A stretch of 64,000 nucleotides of DNA from Baylisascaris procyonis (Eukaryota > Nematoda > Chromadorea > Rhabditida > Ascarididae): assembly GCA_037389465.1 (NCBI GenBank), contig JAZARR010000084.1, positions 62,001-126,000 on the forward strand, in the 5' to 3' direction. The stretch's first letter is position 1. Each line of letters starts with the position of its first letter. Both the position numbers and the translations under genes were made by a program. The notes under the pieces are model-generated. The model was not told the DNA's origin, did no database searches, and saw only the letters and a program-made list of their open reading frames with translations. Below, piece by piece: positions 63,449 through 64,000 of this stretch.

Positions 63449-63643
63449 CTACATGGTATATAATAAACCCATCAAAGTGCGTCCATTATACTCAATTCTA
63501 CCATTAATTACAAATATATAGCACACTAGCAATACAGCGACACAGCAACCCATAACCCACCGCACATACAGCAATAATGCATTCGACTGAGAAGTGAACG
63601 AGTATTGTAGTGTTGATAAACGTTTTCTACCATCGTAGTGCAT
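63449..63643 (-). CDS. Possible small membrane protein or first exon
   Basis: An ATG at 63643 (context CCAAATG) opens 64 codons to a TAG at 63451-63449. A basic N-terminal part (MHYDGRKRLSTLQ) is followed by one clear hydrophobic span of about 20 residues (VMGCCVAVLLVCYIFVI), then a polar tail with GRIEYNGRT. It could be a single-pass protein, or a first exon that leaves by a donor such as GTTTAT near its end. No family is recognised. The support is composition and start context only. Confidence 0.28.
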   Translation of the reverse strand: MHYDGRKRLSTLQYSFTSQSNALLLYVRWVMGCCVAVLLVCYIFVINGRIEYNGRTLMGLLYTM

Positions 63644-64000
63644 TTGGCTTTATTTCGATCTCTTTCATAGTTTTGATCGCGATTATAGTGGACATTGAAT
63701 CATATTCTTATCATATAATTGATCTTCTATTGAAGGCTCCACTAGATTCAATGGGTAAATGGTGATAAGAAATTCTATTGATCAACGATTTGATCATCTA
63801 TCTTAATCGATCATTGGATTGCTGTGATCAAAATGGAGTAGAGTAAGATAATATGTGATAACATTTGTGGTGAAAACGATCACATTATTTAGCCCGAATC
63901 TCTGAATACGGGTGGGAATGTTTTGATGAAGTGATCTCCTCAAAGCAACTATCGGTTCATTGTCCGTGCGAAACTTTTTCTTCTTTAAAGGGTATATGCG

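Larger units (their letters stand above)
53580..64000. other. Gene-poor region upstream of the transporter
   Basis: Mostly AT-rich sequence with homopolymers. The only items worth marking are three weak minus-strand exon candidates (58453-58634, 62080-62166, 63449-63643) and a few simple repeats. If the three are real they could belong to one minus-strand gene with long introns, but I could not join them by phase. Confidence 0.45.

Overview
The window looks like AT-rich nuclear DNA of a nematode, probably a parasitic one. It has many-exon genes with mostly 150-1900 bp introns, short T-rich (T/A)AG acceptors, a likely trans-splice acceptor a few bases before a start codon, and abundant (TA)n and (TTTA)n microsatellites. 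The species cannot be fixed from the sequence. I see no bacterial, plasmid or viral features. All gene models below were joined by eye from reading frame, splice phase and family resemblance.

Layout. (1) 1-8270: largely non-coding, except a plausible terminal exon on the minus strand at 119-466. (2) 8297-17957, plus strand: a muscarinic-type acetylcholine receptor with all seven membrane segments, a long third intracellular loop, and a 57-nt in-phase optional exon preceded by a G-quadruplex motif. (3) 20932-22884, plus strand: a three-exon secreted cystine-knot hormone subunit of the GPB5 (thyrostimulin beta) type. (4) 24393-44886, plus strand: an unrecognised 427-residue coiled-coil protein in seven exons. 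Its third intron is 16.2 kb and holds a roughly 15.1 kb satellite array (26281-41390). The array is built from 5-bp ATCRT-like units arranged into ~295-bp higher-order units with inverted halves. (5) 47274-53566, minus strand: a complete 12-exon, 555-residue SLC23/NAT (nucleobase-ascorbate) transporter, convergent with gene 4. (6) 53570-64000: mostly non-coding, with three weak minus-strand exon candidates.

The receptor and the hormone subunit are both neuro-endocrine signalling genes and lie about 3 kb apart on the same strand. The receptor would answer acetylcholine through Gq. The hormone subunit would pair with a GPA2-type alpha subunit encoded elsewhere and act on a leucine-rich-repeat GPCR. 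Nothing shows that they work together. The most unusual element is the intronic satellite: its exons splice in frame across it, several blocks are near-identical over hundreds of bases, and its unit junctions can form short perfect hairpins.
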